From Desulfuromonadaceae bacterium (GTDB lineage Bacteria > Desulfobacterota > Desulfuromonadia > Geobacterales > Pseudopelobacteraceae): DNA of 64,000 nucleotides. The translations under genes and the position numbers were made by a program. Position 1 is the first letter of the stretch. Each line of letters opens with the position of its first letter. A model generated the notes under the pieces. It was not told the origin of the DNA and did not search any database. It saw only the letters and a program-made list of their open reading frames with translations. Shown piece by piece: positions 1 through 7,137 of this stretch. The stretch spans positions 134,393 through 198,392 of the forward strand of contig JAQUIG010000001.1 in assembly GCA_028683435.1 (NCBI GenBank), read 5' to 3'.

Positions 1-7
1 GAAATCT

Positions 8-436
8 ATGAAAACAGAAGTAGCTAAAGCAGAAAATGTAAAACGTGACTGGTACATTGTTGATGCACAGGATGCTGTTCTGGGGCGGCTTTCAACACAG
101 ATCGCCAGTGTGTTACGCGGTAAAAACAAGGTTCTCTTTACACCCAGCGTTGATACCGGCGATTTTGTTATCGTCATAAACGCTGAGAAGATAGCCCTGA
201 CCGGCCGCAAATTAGCCGACAAAATTTATTACAGCCATTCCGGTTATGTCGGTGGACTGAAAGAGATTACGGCGGGTAAACTGCTTGAAAAGAAGCCGCA
301 AGATCTTATCAAAAAGGCTGTTAAAGGGATGCTCCCCAAGAATAAACTTGCAAGCGCCATGCTCAGCAAGCTTAAAATCTATGCAGGACCAAGCCATCCA
401 CATGCTGCTCAGCAGCCCAAGAACCTGGCGCTTTAA
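8..436 (+). CDS. rplM: 50S ribosomal protein L13
   Basis: L13 is an early-assembly protein of the large ribosomal subunit that binds 23S rRNA. The 142-residue product has the usual bacterial length. It shows family landmarks: a [17 protein letters not shown] segment near residues 14-30, [12 protein letters not shown] near 58-69, a GMLPKNKL motif near 107-114 and YAGPSHPH near 125-132. The start lies 7 bases from the window edge, so its promoter and most of its leader are outside. It is followed after 21 bases by rpsI, the standard rplM-rpsI pair, which supports co-transcription. Nothing is odd about the coding sequence. Confidence 0.98.
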   Translation: MKTEVAKAENVKRDWYIVDAQDAVLGRLSTQIASVLRGKNKVLFTPSVDTGDFVIVINAEKIALTGRKLADKIYYSHSGYVGGLKEITAGKLLEKKPQDLIKKAVKGMLPKNKLASAMLSKLKIYAGPSHPHAAQQPKNLAL

Positions 437-457
437 TACTATTAAGGAGAAAACGAT

Positions 458-850
458 ATGGCAGCAGTCAGTTATTATGGAACAGGCAAGCGCAAGACTT
501 CAATTGCTCGTGTATGGCTTAAGCCTGGCGTAGGCACTTTTACCGTCAACCACAAAACCCTCGATGAATATTTCGGCCGCGAAACCTCCAAGATGGTTGT
601 GCGTCAGCCGTTTGAGCTGGTTGAAAAAGTCGGCATTTTTGATGTGTTCGTAACTGTTGCCGGTGGCGGCGATACCGGTCAGGCCGGTGCCATCAAGCAC
701 GGTATAACCAAAGCCCTGCTCCTGCACGAGCCCGAACTGCGCGGCGTCCTCAAAAAAGCCGGTTTTATCACTCGAGACTCACGCATAAAAGAGCGTAAAA
801 AGTACGGCAGAAAAGGTGCACGTGCCCGCTTCCAGTTCTCCAAGCGTTAA
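458..850 (+). CDS. rpsI: 30S ribosomal protein S9
   Basis: S9 sits in the head of the small subunit; its basic C-terminal tail reaches the P-site tRNA. The 130-residue product carries the family signature [19 protein letters not shown] at its N-terminus, a [19 protein letters not shown] block in the middle and the conserved basic tail ending in ARFQFSKR. An AAGGAG ribosome-binding site lies 8 bases before the ATG. It is the last gene of the ribosomal pair and is followed by a clear intrinsic terminator. In relatives I would expect an argC-like gene next; here an accessory stretch follows instead. Confidence 0.98.
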   Translation: MAAVSYYGTGKRKTSIARVWLKPGVGTFTVNHKTLDEYFGRETSKMVVRQPFELVEKVGIFDVFVTVAGGGDTGQAGAIKHGITKALLLHEPELRGVLKKAGFITRDSRIKERKKYGRKGARARFQFSKR

Positions 851-880
851 TCACTGGATTACACAGAACGGCTCTCGTAC

Positions 881-915
881 ATGGGGAAATCCGCAAGGGT
901 TTCCCCATCTTTTTT
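881..915 (+). terminator. Intrinsic terminator of rplM-rpsI
   Basis: Nine-base perfect arms (ATGGGGAAA at 881-889 and TTTCCCCAT at 900-908) enclose a 10-base loop and are followed by a T tract. It lies 30 bases after the rpsI stop. Confidence 0.9.
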
Positions 916-923
916 GCCTAAAT

Positions 924-1140
924 TCAAAATATGATGAATAACGAAGTGCAGAGACTCTTTACTGATATTAATCCGCTCTGCAACCTCCTTGGTACATCCT
1001 GACGGGCTTCATACGATAACTCTGACCACAGAGCTGCCAGCTTCGTTGCCTGCCTAACTACATGCTGCCATCCAACATCCTCACTGTTAATGAAGTCAAT
1101 TTCCCCCTGCAAGCGCGGAACCTCCTGCGAGATATTATCC
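924..1140 (-). pseudogene. Decayed coding remnant, possible recombinase or HTH protein
   Basis: On the minus strand two overlapping reading frames give protein-like text that joins only if a frameshift is assumed. The first reads QGEIDFINSEDVGWQHVV and then LAALWSELSYEARQD. A second frame continues with TKEVAERINISKESLHFVI, which looks like a helix-turn-helix. The first part loosely recalls the C-terminal region of large serine recombinases (WxxLSYEEKR), but I cannot assign it with confidence. There is no good ribosome-binding site and no intact frame. It lies in the gene-poor stretch after rpsI, which has other broken genes. Confidence 0.25.
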
Positions 1141-1582
1141 CGCCAAACCGTCAGAGGTTCGAATCGTGATGAAAGGATTCTTTATGGATGACGTTGTCTT
1201 CTGCCAGATCAGCCAACGTATTGATCTTCTAATTGATGCCCTTCAAATCGTGCTTTAACAACTCCAGCCTGTTTTTCCATGCCCTTCAGATTAATTTCAT
1301 TGTCACCTGCCGATTGTTTATGAGGCGCAGTGTGCCTGGATCTGTATTGCCGGACATTTATTTCAACTGTATAGATATAAAATACAAAAACGATTTTTCA
1401 CTTTTTTTGATATATAATATAATAACAGTGACTTACCATGATCCAACTGCTTGTTGACAAAGCCTACTGAATAATAAATTAATACACAAATATGTATATG
1501 GCCAGTCCGATAAACCCCCATATGTTTATTATATTCAATTATGCTGACGTGTTAGGAAGATATGTATTGTTTTCAGATAACT
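1141..1582. other. AT-rich gene-free stretch
   Basis: I see no supportable gene here. The base composition becomes markedly AT-rich from about 1370 to 1580, unlike the flanking genes, as expected for an upstream control region or foreign DNA. The last part leads into the sigma54-type promoter at 1583. No convincing terminator or repeat was found apart from weak ATATGG/CCATAT arms near 1498-1523. Confidence 0.5.
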
Positions 1583-1598
1583 TGGCACCTTTCATGCT
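1583..1598 (+). promoter_or_regulatory. Sigma54 (-24/-12) promoter for small membrane gene pair
   Basis: The sequence TGGCAC-CTTTC-ATGCT has the invariant GG and GC dinucleotides separated by exactly 10 bases, as in the consensus TGGCAC-N5-TTGCW. Transcription would begin near 1609, about 50 bases before the ATG at 1661. The activator is unknown. Confidence 0.7.
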
Positions 1599-1603
1599 AA
1601 TTA

Positions 1604-1637
1604 GATAAGTAAGAACGTGAAGCTGTTATTACTTATC
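1604..1637 (+). repeat. Inverted repeat at predicted transcript start
   Basis: Perfect 9-base arms GATAAGTAA (1604-1612) and TTACTTATC (1629-1637) flank a 16-base spacer. It begins at the predicted sigma54 transcription start and ends about 10 bases before the ribosome-binding site of the 86-residue protein. It may be a leader hairpin or an operator. Confidence 0.6.
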
Positions 1638-1660
1638 CGCAACACTAAAGGAGAAATATC

Positions 1661-1921
1661 ATGAAAACGACAACTACAATTATCAACACCGTAACCGTAC
1701 TGCTTGCAAGTCTTACTTCTGCCATCGCCTCTGCTGCCCCTGGTGACGTTGACACCAGCCTCACCTTCAACAGCGGTATTCTAGTGCTGGCCTTTGCCGG
1801 ATTTCTTGCTTTAGTCGTGGTTGTACAGGCCATTCCTGCTGTCATTACGCTGTACTCAATGATCAAAGCCGCCGCTTCGGAAAGCAGCAAGAGCGAAGCG
1901 GCCGCGTCGACGCATAAATAA
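1661..1921 (+). CDS. Small exported single-span membrane protein
   Basis: The 86-residue product is not a family I can name. Residues 1-26 look like a cleavable signal peptide (hydrophobic core VTVLLASLTSAIA, likely cut after ASA). A second hydrophobic segment at about 40-66 (GILVLAFAGFLALVVVVQ) should span the membrane, and the C-terminal 20 residues are Ala/Ser/Lys/Glu-rich and hydrophilic. The start is supported by an AAAGGAG site 8 bases upstream. A sigma54-type promoter lies about 65 bases upstream, and a 49-residue membrane protein follows 20 bases downstream, so the two probably form a bicistronic unit. They might be subunits of, or regulators for, a membrane complex; that is inference only. 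Confidence 0.8.
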   Translation: MKTTTTIINTVTVLLASLTSAIASAAPGDVDTSLTFNSGILVLAFAGFLALVVVVQAIPAVITLYSMIKAAASESSKSEAAASTHK

Positions 1922-1941
1922 TAAATACGGAGGGCAGTACC

Positions 1942-2091
1942 ATGCTAGACATCTTTAATTCTGTAGGGTACGTAAAGTCAGTATTCACTCTGGTGGATTT
2001 TTACCAGTACATCAAAGCGGTCGAATATCTGATCTGTCTTGCTTTTTTTGTCAGTTTTCCGGCTTTCTACAGATATCTGAACAAAGACTAA
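1942..2091 (+). CDS. 49-residue small membrane protein
   Basis: This very short gene starts with ATG at 1942, 6 bases after a GGAGGG ribosome-binding site, and ends with TAA. The product begins MLDIFNSVGYVKSV and has one strong hydrophobic stretch (YLICLAFFVSFPAFY, residues about 29-43) followed by a short polar tail ending in NKD. The aromatic-rich N-terminal half (FTLVDFYQYIKAVEY) could lie along the membrane surface. Small one-span proteins of this kind often serve as accessory subunits of respiratory or transport complexes, but I do not recognise this family. It is the second gene of the sigma54-preceded pair. Confidence 0.7.
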   Translation: MLDIFNSVGYVKSVFTLVDFYQYIKAVEYLICLAFFVSFPAFYRYLNKD

Positions 2092-2265
2092 AACGCGGAG
2101 GTATCACGCCGGGTCAAGAAGAGCAGGTTGGTATTCTGCACGAGGGGGATGCCAATGAATTTATTGCCAAAATGGAGACCATATCAATACTCTAACAGTA
2201 CTCTAACAACGGGACAGATTTGCTTGACCTTCGTACTGCATTAAGGTAAGTTTTCGCCACAATTT
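2092..2265. other. Gene-free spacer with short coding-like fragment
   Basis: One frame from about 2107 to 2190 reads ITPGQEEQVGILHEGDANEF and so on to a stop, which looks like a scrap of a former gene, but it has no start and I cannot identify it. A weak sigma70-like pair, TTGACC (2224-2229) and TAAGTT (2247-2252) with a 17-base spacer, may serve the downstream riboswitch. Confidence 0.35.
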
Positions 2266-2343
2266 GACGGCGATGGAGTTCGCCAAAACCGCTTTCAAAA
2301 GCTAATAACTCCTACTTCAAATGAGAGGTAGGGGCTTTTTTTT
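2266..2343 (+). promoter_or_regulatory. Fluoride riboswitch (crcB motif) with terminator platform
   Basis: The aptamer matches the crcB-motif consensus closely. GGCGA-tggagt-TCGCC forms a hairpin at 2269-2284, the conserved AACCGCT follows at 2287-2293, a small GCT/AGC stem comes next, and then TAATAACTCCTAC. The loop bases GGAGT (2275-2279) can pair with ACTCC (2308-2312), the diagnostic pseudoknot. The 3' part can instead form a terminator: CTCCTAC (2309-2315) pairs with GTAGGGG (2328-2334) before eight T residues. In the known mechanism fluoride stabilises the pseudoknot and blocks the terminator. Downstream lies only a broken transporter gene, so the switch may now control nothing useful. 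Confidence 0.85.
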
Positions 2344-2525
2344 ATCCGCCACCTACAAATCTACTCAAATCATACAGAGGAAAATCAGTGCCTTTTCTCT
2401 GGAGCCCGTGTGAACACTCTTCTGTCGCAAACATGGCAGTATCGCTTGTGCCTCTTGTTTCGGCAAACTCGGCAGGCCTGGTTTTGCTGGGCAGATGGTG
2501 ATAAAGCGAAGGCAATTCAAATGTA
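2344..2525 (+). other. Riboswitch-downstream spacer with 37-codon open frame
   Basis: The first open frame after the riboswitch runs from GTG at 2388 to TGA at 2501, with AGAGG 7 bases upstream. It encodes a 37-residue partly hydrophobic peptide (VPFLWSPCEHSS, later MAVSLVPLVSANSAGLVLL). It may be a true small gene or a remnant of the transporter once controlled by the riboswitch. I do not recognise it as CrcB/Fluc. Confidence 0.25.
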
Positions 2526-2795
2526 GTGAAGAGTGAGCCCCATGCGGGTGAGGTACACAAGGATGGACCAAGAAAAAAATACTTCGGCTTCAGCAAAAAC
2601 GTCTTTTTCGCGGGGCTGGTCAGCTTCTTCATGGATGTCAGTTATCCGCAGGTGCCGCTCTTCCTTGCCAACGTGCTGGGAGTCAACAAGTCCATGATTG
2701 GCCTGATCAAAGGGATTGCCGAGTCAACCGCCAGTCTGTTGAAGGTATTCTCTGGTTAGTTATCCGACCGAATCGGACAACGCAGGAATTTTAAG
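2526..2795 (+). pseudogene. N-terminal remnant of an MFS transporter
   Basis: From a GTG at 2526 the frame reads like the start of a major facilitator protein: KKYFGFSKNVFFAGLVSFF, then VPLFLANVLGVNKSMIGLI and GIAESTASLLKVFSG. A TAG at 2757 interrupts it where a Trp codon (TGG) would be expected, and the frame continues LSDRIGQRRNF, the conserved loop 2-3 motif (DRxGQR). Homology is then lost just before the neighbouring minus-strand gene. About 90 of some 400 codons remain, so the transporter is dead. A few residues also seem missing in MDVSYPQVPLF. It sits downstream of the fluoride riboswitch, which suggests a former fluoride-responsive exporter role; that is inference. Confidence 0.75.
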
Positions 2796-2798
2796 AGT

Positions 2799-2996
2799 TC
2801 AACGCCGTTTGCCGAACGCCAACATTACAAGAGGGATCGTGCTGACAACTCCCAGCAGGAACAGAGTTAATCCAACAGCTTTGCGCTGTTCTTTGTCTAG
2901 CCGCTCCGCCAGCAACAAGGCTACACCTCCTCCGAGCATGGCGCGTGTACCCGCGATCAGGCTTAATTCGGGCAGGGTCAATCTAATCTCTTTCAT
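2799..2996 (-). CDS. Small two-span membrane protein of unknown function
   Basis: The 65-residue product starts MKEIRLTLPELSLIAGTR and has two hydrophobic segments, at about 19-30 (MLGGGVALLLAE) and 42-60 (GLTLFLLGVVSTIPLVMLAF), joined by a polar loop rich in Arg/Lys/Glu. An AGGAGG site lies 5 bases upstream of the ATG, so expression is likely. Short proteins of this look are common hypothetical genes in proteobacteria; no function is known to me. It faces the MFS remnant tail to tail, and the remnant ends at its boundary, so an insertion or deletion joined the two. Confidence 0.7.
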   Translation of the reverse strand: MKEIRLTLPELSLIAGTRAMLGGGVALLLAERLDKEQRKAVGLTLFLLGVVSTIPLVMLAFGKRR

Positions 2997-3378
2997 ATTG
3001 CCTCCTGTGTTGGACCTGGCAAAGGGGAGCTTCGGTGCCTGAAAAACTCATTAGTCAAAGTATACCAGACTATTCTGGCCTGTAAATGTAGGTCAACGCG
3101 GCGGGAATTTGCACTACCGCCTTTCCGGCCCTTTCCCCGGCCACCTCGAAGCTCCCATGCCCACTGTGAAGGCCGAACGCCATCAAACTCTGGATGCCCC
3201 TCCGGCATTTGAATACACACGCACACACCACCATAAAGAGAGCATCTCGTTGTGATAGTAAGATACCTTCTACCCCCTTTTCCCGCAGCCGCCCGTGCGT
3301 ATGGAGACGCGTTTTTGGGTGCCCGTATATTTTTAAAGAAGGTTCTAAGATGGTTGCTTGTTAATTTGGCCATAGGAT
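2997..3378. other. Gene-free stretch
   Basis: I see no supportable coding sequence. A 79-codon frame from 3252 lacks a good ribosome-binding site, crosses the promoter at 3379 and has no family resemblance, so I do not call it. Confidence 0.5.
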
Positions 3379-3406
3379 TTGACACTTCATCAGCGAGCGA
3401 TATAGT
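3379..3406 (+). promoter_or_regulatory. Sigma70-type promoter for secreted Gln-rich protein
   Basis: TTGACA at 3379-3384 and TATAGT at 3401-3406 are separated by 16 bases. The transcript would begin near 3413 and carry a leader of about 115 bases. That leader includes a 12-codon frame (MMAKLMTLSIDK, 3453-3491) with its own AAAGGAG site. Confidence 0.6.
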
Positions 3407-3527
3407 TGCTGTGATGCAAAATGAAATCATCAGCAAACAGAAAGGAGAACGCATGATGGCAAAACTGATGACGCTTTCCATTGACAAGTAATGCCCACGA
3501 CCCTGCTTTATTAAAATGGAGGACAAC

Positions 3528-4433
3528 ATGCAGAAAATTCGCTATGGACTGATTGTGGCTGGTATATTGTTGTGCTTGGCAAATTCTGCCGAAGCCCAGG
3601 TGAGCATCGGTATCGGGTTGCCCAGCGTGAGCATCCGGATCAACCTGCCACTGTTCCCGGAACTCGTCCCGGTTCCGGGCTACCCGGTCTACTACGCTCC
3701 GCGGCTGGATGCCAACTATTTCTTTTACGACGGCATGTACTGGGTCTATCTGGACGATAACTGGTACGCCAGTTCTTGGTACAACGGCCCTTGGGGGATT
3801 GTAGATCCCTATTATGTGCCACTGTTTATCCTGCGTATACCCGTGAACTACTACCGTCAGCCTCCCGTGTACTTTCGCGGGTGGCAGTCGAATGCGCCGC
3901 CCCGCTGGGGTCAGCACTGGGGCCGAGACTGGGAACAACGTAGAAGCGGATGGGACCGCTGGAATAGAGGTTCTGCGCCGGCACCCGCTCCGCTGCCAGT
4001 TTACCAGAAGCGGTATTCGGGAGATAGGTACCCACGGGTAGAGCAGCAGCAAACGCTTCGCACCAAGCAATATCGTTACCAGCCGCGTGAAACGGCTGTC
4101 CGTCAGCACTTTCAGGAACTAGAACGCAGAGCCCCCGCACCTGCCCAACGAGGAAAACAGGAAGCGCCTCCGGCGAGAAGTCCAAGTCAGGTTGATCAAA
4201 GACAACAGCAGATTGATCAGAGGCAAAAGCAACAGCAGAAACAACAGAATGAACAGAGACAGCAGGTTGATCAGAGGCAGCAGCAGAAACAGCAGCCAGC
4301 CCCTGCACCGCGTGGGCAGCAGCCGCCAAAGGTGAAAAAACCGCAGGACAAGGGAAAGTCTCAGGAGCCTAATCGGGGCCAAGGACAAGGCCAGAACAAA
4401 GATGAAGAACGGGGCCGGGGACGCGATAAATAG
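3528..4433 (+). CDS. Secreted protein with aromatic core and Gln-rich tail
   Basis: The 301-residue product has a signal peptide (residues 1-24, LIVAGILLCLANSAEA, cut before QVS). Next comes a Tyr/Trp/Pro-rich region of about 110 residues (YPVYYAPRLDANYFFYDGMYW, WYNGPWG), of a kind seen in exported YXW-type hypothetical proteins of deltaproteobacteria. The C-terminal half is low-complexity: Arg/Trp-rich, then tandem VDQRQQQ-like units and a charged Lys/Gly/Gln end. The ATG at 3528 is chosen over an in-frame ATG at 3516 because GGAGG lies 5 bases before it. A sigma70 promoter is visible upstream. The function is unknown; an envelope or surface role is inferred. It stands alone in the accessory stretch. 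Confidence 0.8.
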   Translation: MQKIRYGLIVAGILLCLANSAEAQVSIGIGLPSVSIRINLPLFPELVPVPGYPVYYAPRLDANYFFYDGMYWVYLDDNWYASSWYNGPWGIVDPYYVPLFILRIPVNYYRQPPVYFRGWQSNAPPRWGQHWGRDWEQRRSGWDRWNRGSAPAPAPLPVYQKRYSGDRYPRVEQQQTLRTKQYRYQPRETAVRQHFQELERRAPAPAQRGKQEAPPARSPSQVDQRQQQIDQRQKQQQKQQNEQRQQVDQRQQQKQQPAPAPRGQQPPKVKKPQDKGKSQEPNRGQGQGQNKDEERGRGRDK

Positions 4434-4561
4434 TCTTGATAGGGTGTAAAACAACAAATGAGAAATCACTGGTAACAGGCGCGGCAATAATAGGCAACTT
4501 TATCAAACACTTATTTCATATTCTTGATTGATTGGCTTTATTTTTGCGTTATAAATCATAA

Positions 4562-4915
4562 TCGCGGAAATACCAAAAGCGCAATGTCGCATCAGCCGCT
4601 GAGAGCAAGAAACACGTAAACGCAGGTCTCCTCACCCATCAGAAACAGCGCCTGGAGGATCGGTTGGATACGATGTACATGGACAAACTCGATGGGGTTA
4701 TCAGCGAAGAGGAATATACACGGTTGAGCAAAAAGTTCAGGAGCGACTTGACCTATTTAAAGTTCAAGGTGGAACAGCTCGAAGGAAATAATGAGGTCAG
4801 TATCGACAACGGTAAGCGTTTACTCGAACTCCACTTGGGCGGGTGGAGAACTGGCTTCAAACTTCAGAAAACTCTCTAATATGATTGCTGTTTCCAGCCG
4901 GGCCTACCAAAGAAA
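4562..4915 (+). pseudogene. C-terminal remnant of a large serine recombinase
   Basis: An open frame from 4562 without a proper start reads ESKKHVNAGLLTHQKQRLED, then MYMDKLDGVISEEEYTRLSK and FKVEQLEGNNE. This is the coiled-coil region that follows the zinc ribbon in large serine recombinases. After a frame change near 4820-4830 a second frame continues with SNSTWAGGELASNFRKLSNM and AYQRKKA. That matches the family's usual C-terminal end (SNSTWKDGEL, then FRxPFDMxA), with some residues missing between. The catalytic N-terminal domain is absent, so it cannot recombine. The frame runs into the terminator and 3' end of tRNA-Glu, a classic integration site, so this is probably the scar of an integrated element. 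Confidence 0.75.
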
Positions 4916-4949
4916 AAAGGCCACTTTCCCGGAGGAAAATGACCTTTTT
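4913..4949 (-). terminator. Terminator of tRNA-Glu transcript
   Basis: Read on the minus strand, AAGGTCATTTTCC and GGAAAGTGGCCTT form a 13-pair stem (two G-U pairs) with a TCCG loop, followed by a T tract. It lies about 7 bases after the encoded CCA end of the tRNA. Confidence 0.85.
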
Positions 4950-4955
4950 GATATT

Positions 4956-5033
<78 letters not shown>

Positions 5034-5095
5034 GTTTGAAACTGCCGCGCTGTTCCATTAAAGGAATCAGGCCCATGAAGCGCGGAAGGATGAGT

Positions 5096-5124
5096 TTTAT
5101 ACCCAACTTCTTTATGTATGTCAA
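5096..5124 (-). promoter_or_regulatory. Strong sigma70 promoter of tRNA-Glu
   Basis: On the minus strand TTGACA (5124-5119) and TATAAA (5101-5096) are separated by 17 bases, close to the ideal. The start would be near 5089, giving a leader of about 55 bases before the tRNA. Confidence 0.8.
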
Positions 5125-5170
5125 TTGTTTTTTTTACTCGGGGAGCAAATTATCACCTGAAAAGGTTTGC

Positions 5171-6049
5171 TTACTGGGCATACCAGCGCCTGACAACAAA
5201 GACATTCTGACGTTCCGCTCCCCCCGGCCAGGCATTTGCTGGACGACGCGTACGCATGATTCCGGCCAGCCGCTGGGATAGCGGCGTCATCACTACCCCG
5301 CCACCTCCCGATTTGCCGCATTCAAGGCGACTTTCTATGGCGGTATGCCGGTCAAGAACGATAATGACATGACCGTTCCATACTATTAAATCGAGCGGCT
5401 GAAGCATATTCACAATTTCCGTACTCAGTTTGCCGGCAATTGTCACCCCTTGGCCAAAATTGATCAACTGCCCTGTGTTACGGGGAGTCCAGCCGCCGGT
5501 GGCGTGATACAGCAGACCAGAACAATCAAGGCCTGCCAGCGTGAGCCACTCTTTGTCACCCTCACGGATGTCTTTATAGAACCATGCAGCAAGCTCAGGC
5601 ACTCCACCCGGGACATTGCCACCCCAGACATAGGGGCTTCCCGACACCGCTCTGAGGGCCGACAGCACCTCCTCGAGCGGCGGCAGCACCGGGCTGCGCG
5701 GCGCTGCCGCAACGCGCTCCAGCTTTATAAAACGGCCGTCGACATACAGCCGAACATTCGGCGGAGCCGTGTACTCATCCGTTTCAACCTGATAGATATC
5801 GACCGTTCCGGAACGTTGTTTTTTCAGGATCGTGAAGAGCGTTCCCGGCAGGGCAATGTATTCAAGCGCGCGCACCTGCCCGCAACGATCAACCTTCAGA
5901 GTGTGACCGCTTGTCCCCCCGAAGATCGACTTAAAGTCGGGGGTGTTCAATACCGGGGCAGATATGCTCGCCACACCATATTCAGCGGCTTCAGAGGGCA
6001 TGAGCATGGCATATCCGAACAGCATGACAAGAATAACAATTTCTTTCAT
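5171..6049 (-). CDS. Exported NlpC/P60-family cell wall hydrolase
   Basis: The 292-residue product has a signal peptide (residues 1-21, ending SEA-A) and so acts in the periplasm. The N-terminal 110 residues probably include an SH3-like substrate-binding region. The C-terminal half has NlpC/P60 landmarks: SPYVWGGNVPGG (about 137-148), LDCSGLLYHATGG with the catalytic Cys, and the His-containing DLIVWNGHVIIVLD. The family cleaves peptide bonds in peptidoglycan stems, usually the D-Glu to diamino acid bond. Its ATG overlaps the stop of the upstream gene (ATGA), so the two are translationally coupled. A Cys-containing GGGGVVMTPLS segment follows the His motif. The assignment to family is firm; the exact bond cut is not. 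Confidence 0.85.
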   Translation of the reverse strand: MKEIVILVMLFGYAMLMPSEAAEYGVASISAPVLNTPDFKSIFGGTSGHTLKVDRCGQVRALEYIALPGTLFTILKKQRSGTVDIYQVETDEYTAPPNVRLYVDGRFIKLERVAAAPRSPVLPPLEEVLSALRAVSGSPYVWGGNVPGGVPELAAWFYKDIREGDKEWLTLAGLDCSGLLYHATGGWTPRNTGQLINFGQGVTIAGKLSTEIVNMLQPLDLIVWNGHVIIVLDRHTAIESRLECGKSGGGGVVMTPLSQRLAGIMRTRRPANAWPGGAERQNVFVVRRWYAQ

Positions 6050-6867
6050 GAGCGAGAAAGGGTGCGGCTCTGGCGCACCAGCTCCTTTTGAGCGGATGTC
6101 AGGCGGAGTGACAAAAGCAGATCACGTACGGTTGCATCAGGGAGTCCCGGCAGAAAAAGGGTGTACCAGACCAGCGGGGTACGCGGGTTTCTGAGGATGG
6201 ACAGGCGGATATTGGAACGACTTCTCCAGCGGCTGTTTCTGGCGACCGCCGAAACCGCCTCGGCAGTTGCGTGTGACGAAGCCAGAAACTGATGCAGAGA
6301 GCCCTCTTTCAGATGTGGATTGGCGAGACAGGCTTCCAGGACATTCTGCACCCCTCCGCGAAGCAGTGCCTCCAGTATGCCAGCGGTCCCGCGCCGCGCC
6401 AGCGTCAACTTGTTTCCAAGCGGCTGGGTCGGAATCTGCTGGACGATTTTTCGTTCAGCGGCGAGGCGTATATCGGCAGACACGCCGGGTATTTGGCAAA
6501 GTTTCAGCAGATCAAATATATACAGAAGGGGGAGGAGGGTTTGCGCGATATGTGACGGGGTATCTGGATGAGCAACCAGGGCGAATTTAACAGCATACGC
6601 TTCAACAAGATGTTTGCCGGCATAGATTGCGCTGATTATTGATCCGAGCTCTCGCCGCTTCAGGAGCGCGAGGAGATGCTGAACGTCAAGGGAGGGATTG
6701 CGCAGTGCAGCCAGCAGTACTTCCTCCCGGCTGTCCCGGATGACGGCGAACAGACGATCCTTGCAGGCAGCAAGGGCCTCCAGCAGTTCGTCATCCCGGC
6801 TAAGGGGGATAGCTGTATTTTCGAGGTTTAAGATTGTTGTTGCCTCACTGGATGATTTCTGGGACAT
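6046..6867 (-). CDS. Alpha-helical repeat protein coupled to NlpC/P60 gene
   Basis: I do not recognise a named family in this 273-residue product. It contains repeated helical units with an NPxxP-like corner: LLAALRNPSLDVQHLLALL, then VAHPDTPSHIAQTLLPLL, ACLANPHLKEGSLHQFL and ILRNPRTPLVWY. This resembles leucine-rich-variant or HEAT-type solenoids used for protein contacts. No signal peptide is seen, so it is probably cytoplasmic. The ATG at 6867 is preferred to an in-frame start at 6969 because the extra N-terminal residues look non-coding; the ribosome-binding site (AGAGAG) is weak. It overlaps the NlpC/P60 gene by 4 bases, implying a linked role. Confidence 0.7.
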   Translation of the reverse strand: MSQKSSSEATTILNLENTAIPLSRDDELLEALAACKDRLFAVIRDSREEVLLAALRNPSLDVQHLLALLKRRELGSIISAIYAGKHLVEAYAVKFALVAHPDTPSHIAQTLLPLLYIFDLLKLCQIPGVSADIRLAAERKIVQQIPTQPLGNKLTLARRGTAGILEALLRGGVQNVLEACLANPHLKEGSLHQFLASSHATAEAVSAVARNSRWRSRSNIRLSILRNPRTPLVWYTLFLPGLPDATVRDLLLSLRLTSAQKELVRQSRTLSRS

Positions 6868-7037
6868 AAGCTGCTCTCTGCTGCAATGAATATGTTTTTC
6901 AGTGTAGCATTGCGCCGCATGCCATCGCAATAATCTTCCCGCCGAAACGGAGCCGACGAAGGTCGGCATGCGAAAAAATCAATAGATATCAAAATAATCG
7001 CCGGTACGAAAAAAACACACTAGATACGAAAAAAAAC

Positions 7038-7065
7038 TTGACTCCAAAAAAAATCCGCGTATATT
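7038..7065 (+). promoter_or_regulatory. Sigma70-type promoter of small lipoprotein
   Basis: TTGACT (7038-7043) and TATATT (7060-7065) are 16 bases apart. The transcript would start near 7072, about 65 bases before the ATG. Confidence 0.6.
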
Positions 7066-7137
7066 CCTAGGTCGATTTAGAAACCATGCGCTTTAGCGTT
7101 CTAATGGTAAATTTAAAAAAAGAAAGAGGTATTACAC

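Noticed and set aside
3252..3491. A possible 79-residue protein before the secreted protein
   Set aside because: It crosses a good sigma70 promoter, lacks a ribosome-binding site and has no protein-like features.
3390..4109. A 239-codon minus-strand frame over the secreted protein gene
   Set aside because: It runs opposite to a gene with signal peptide, promoter and ribosome-binding site, and has no recognisable domain.
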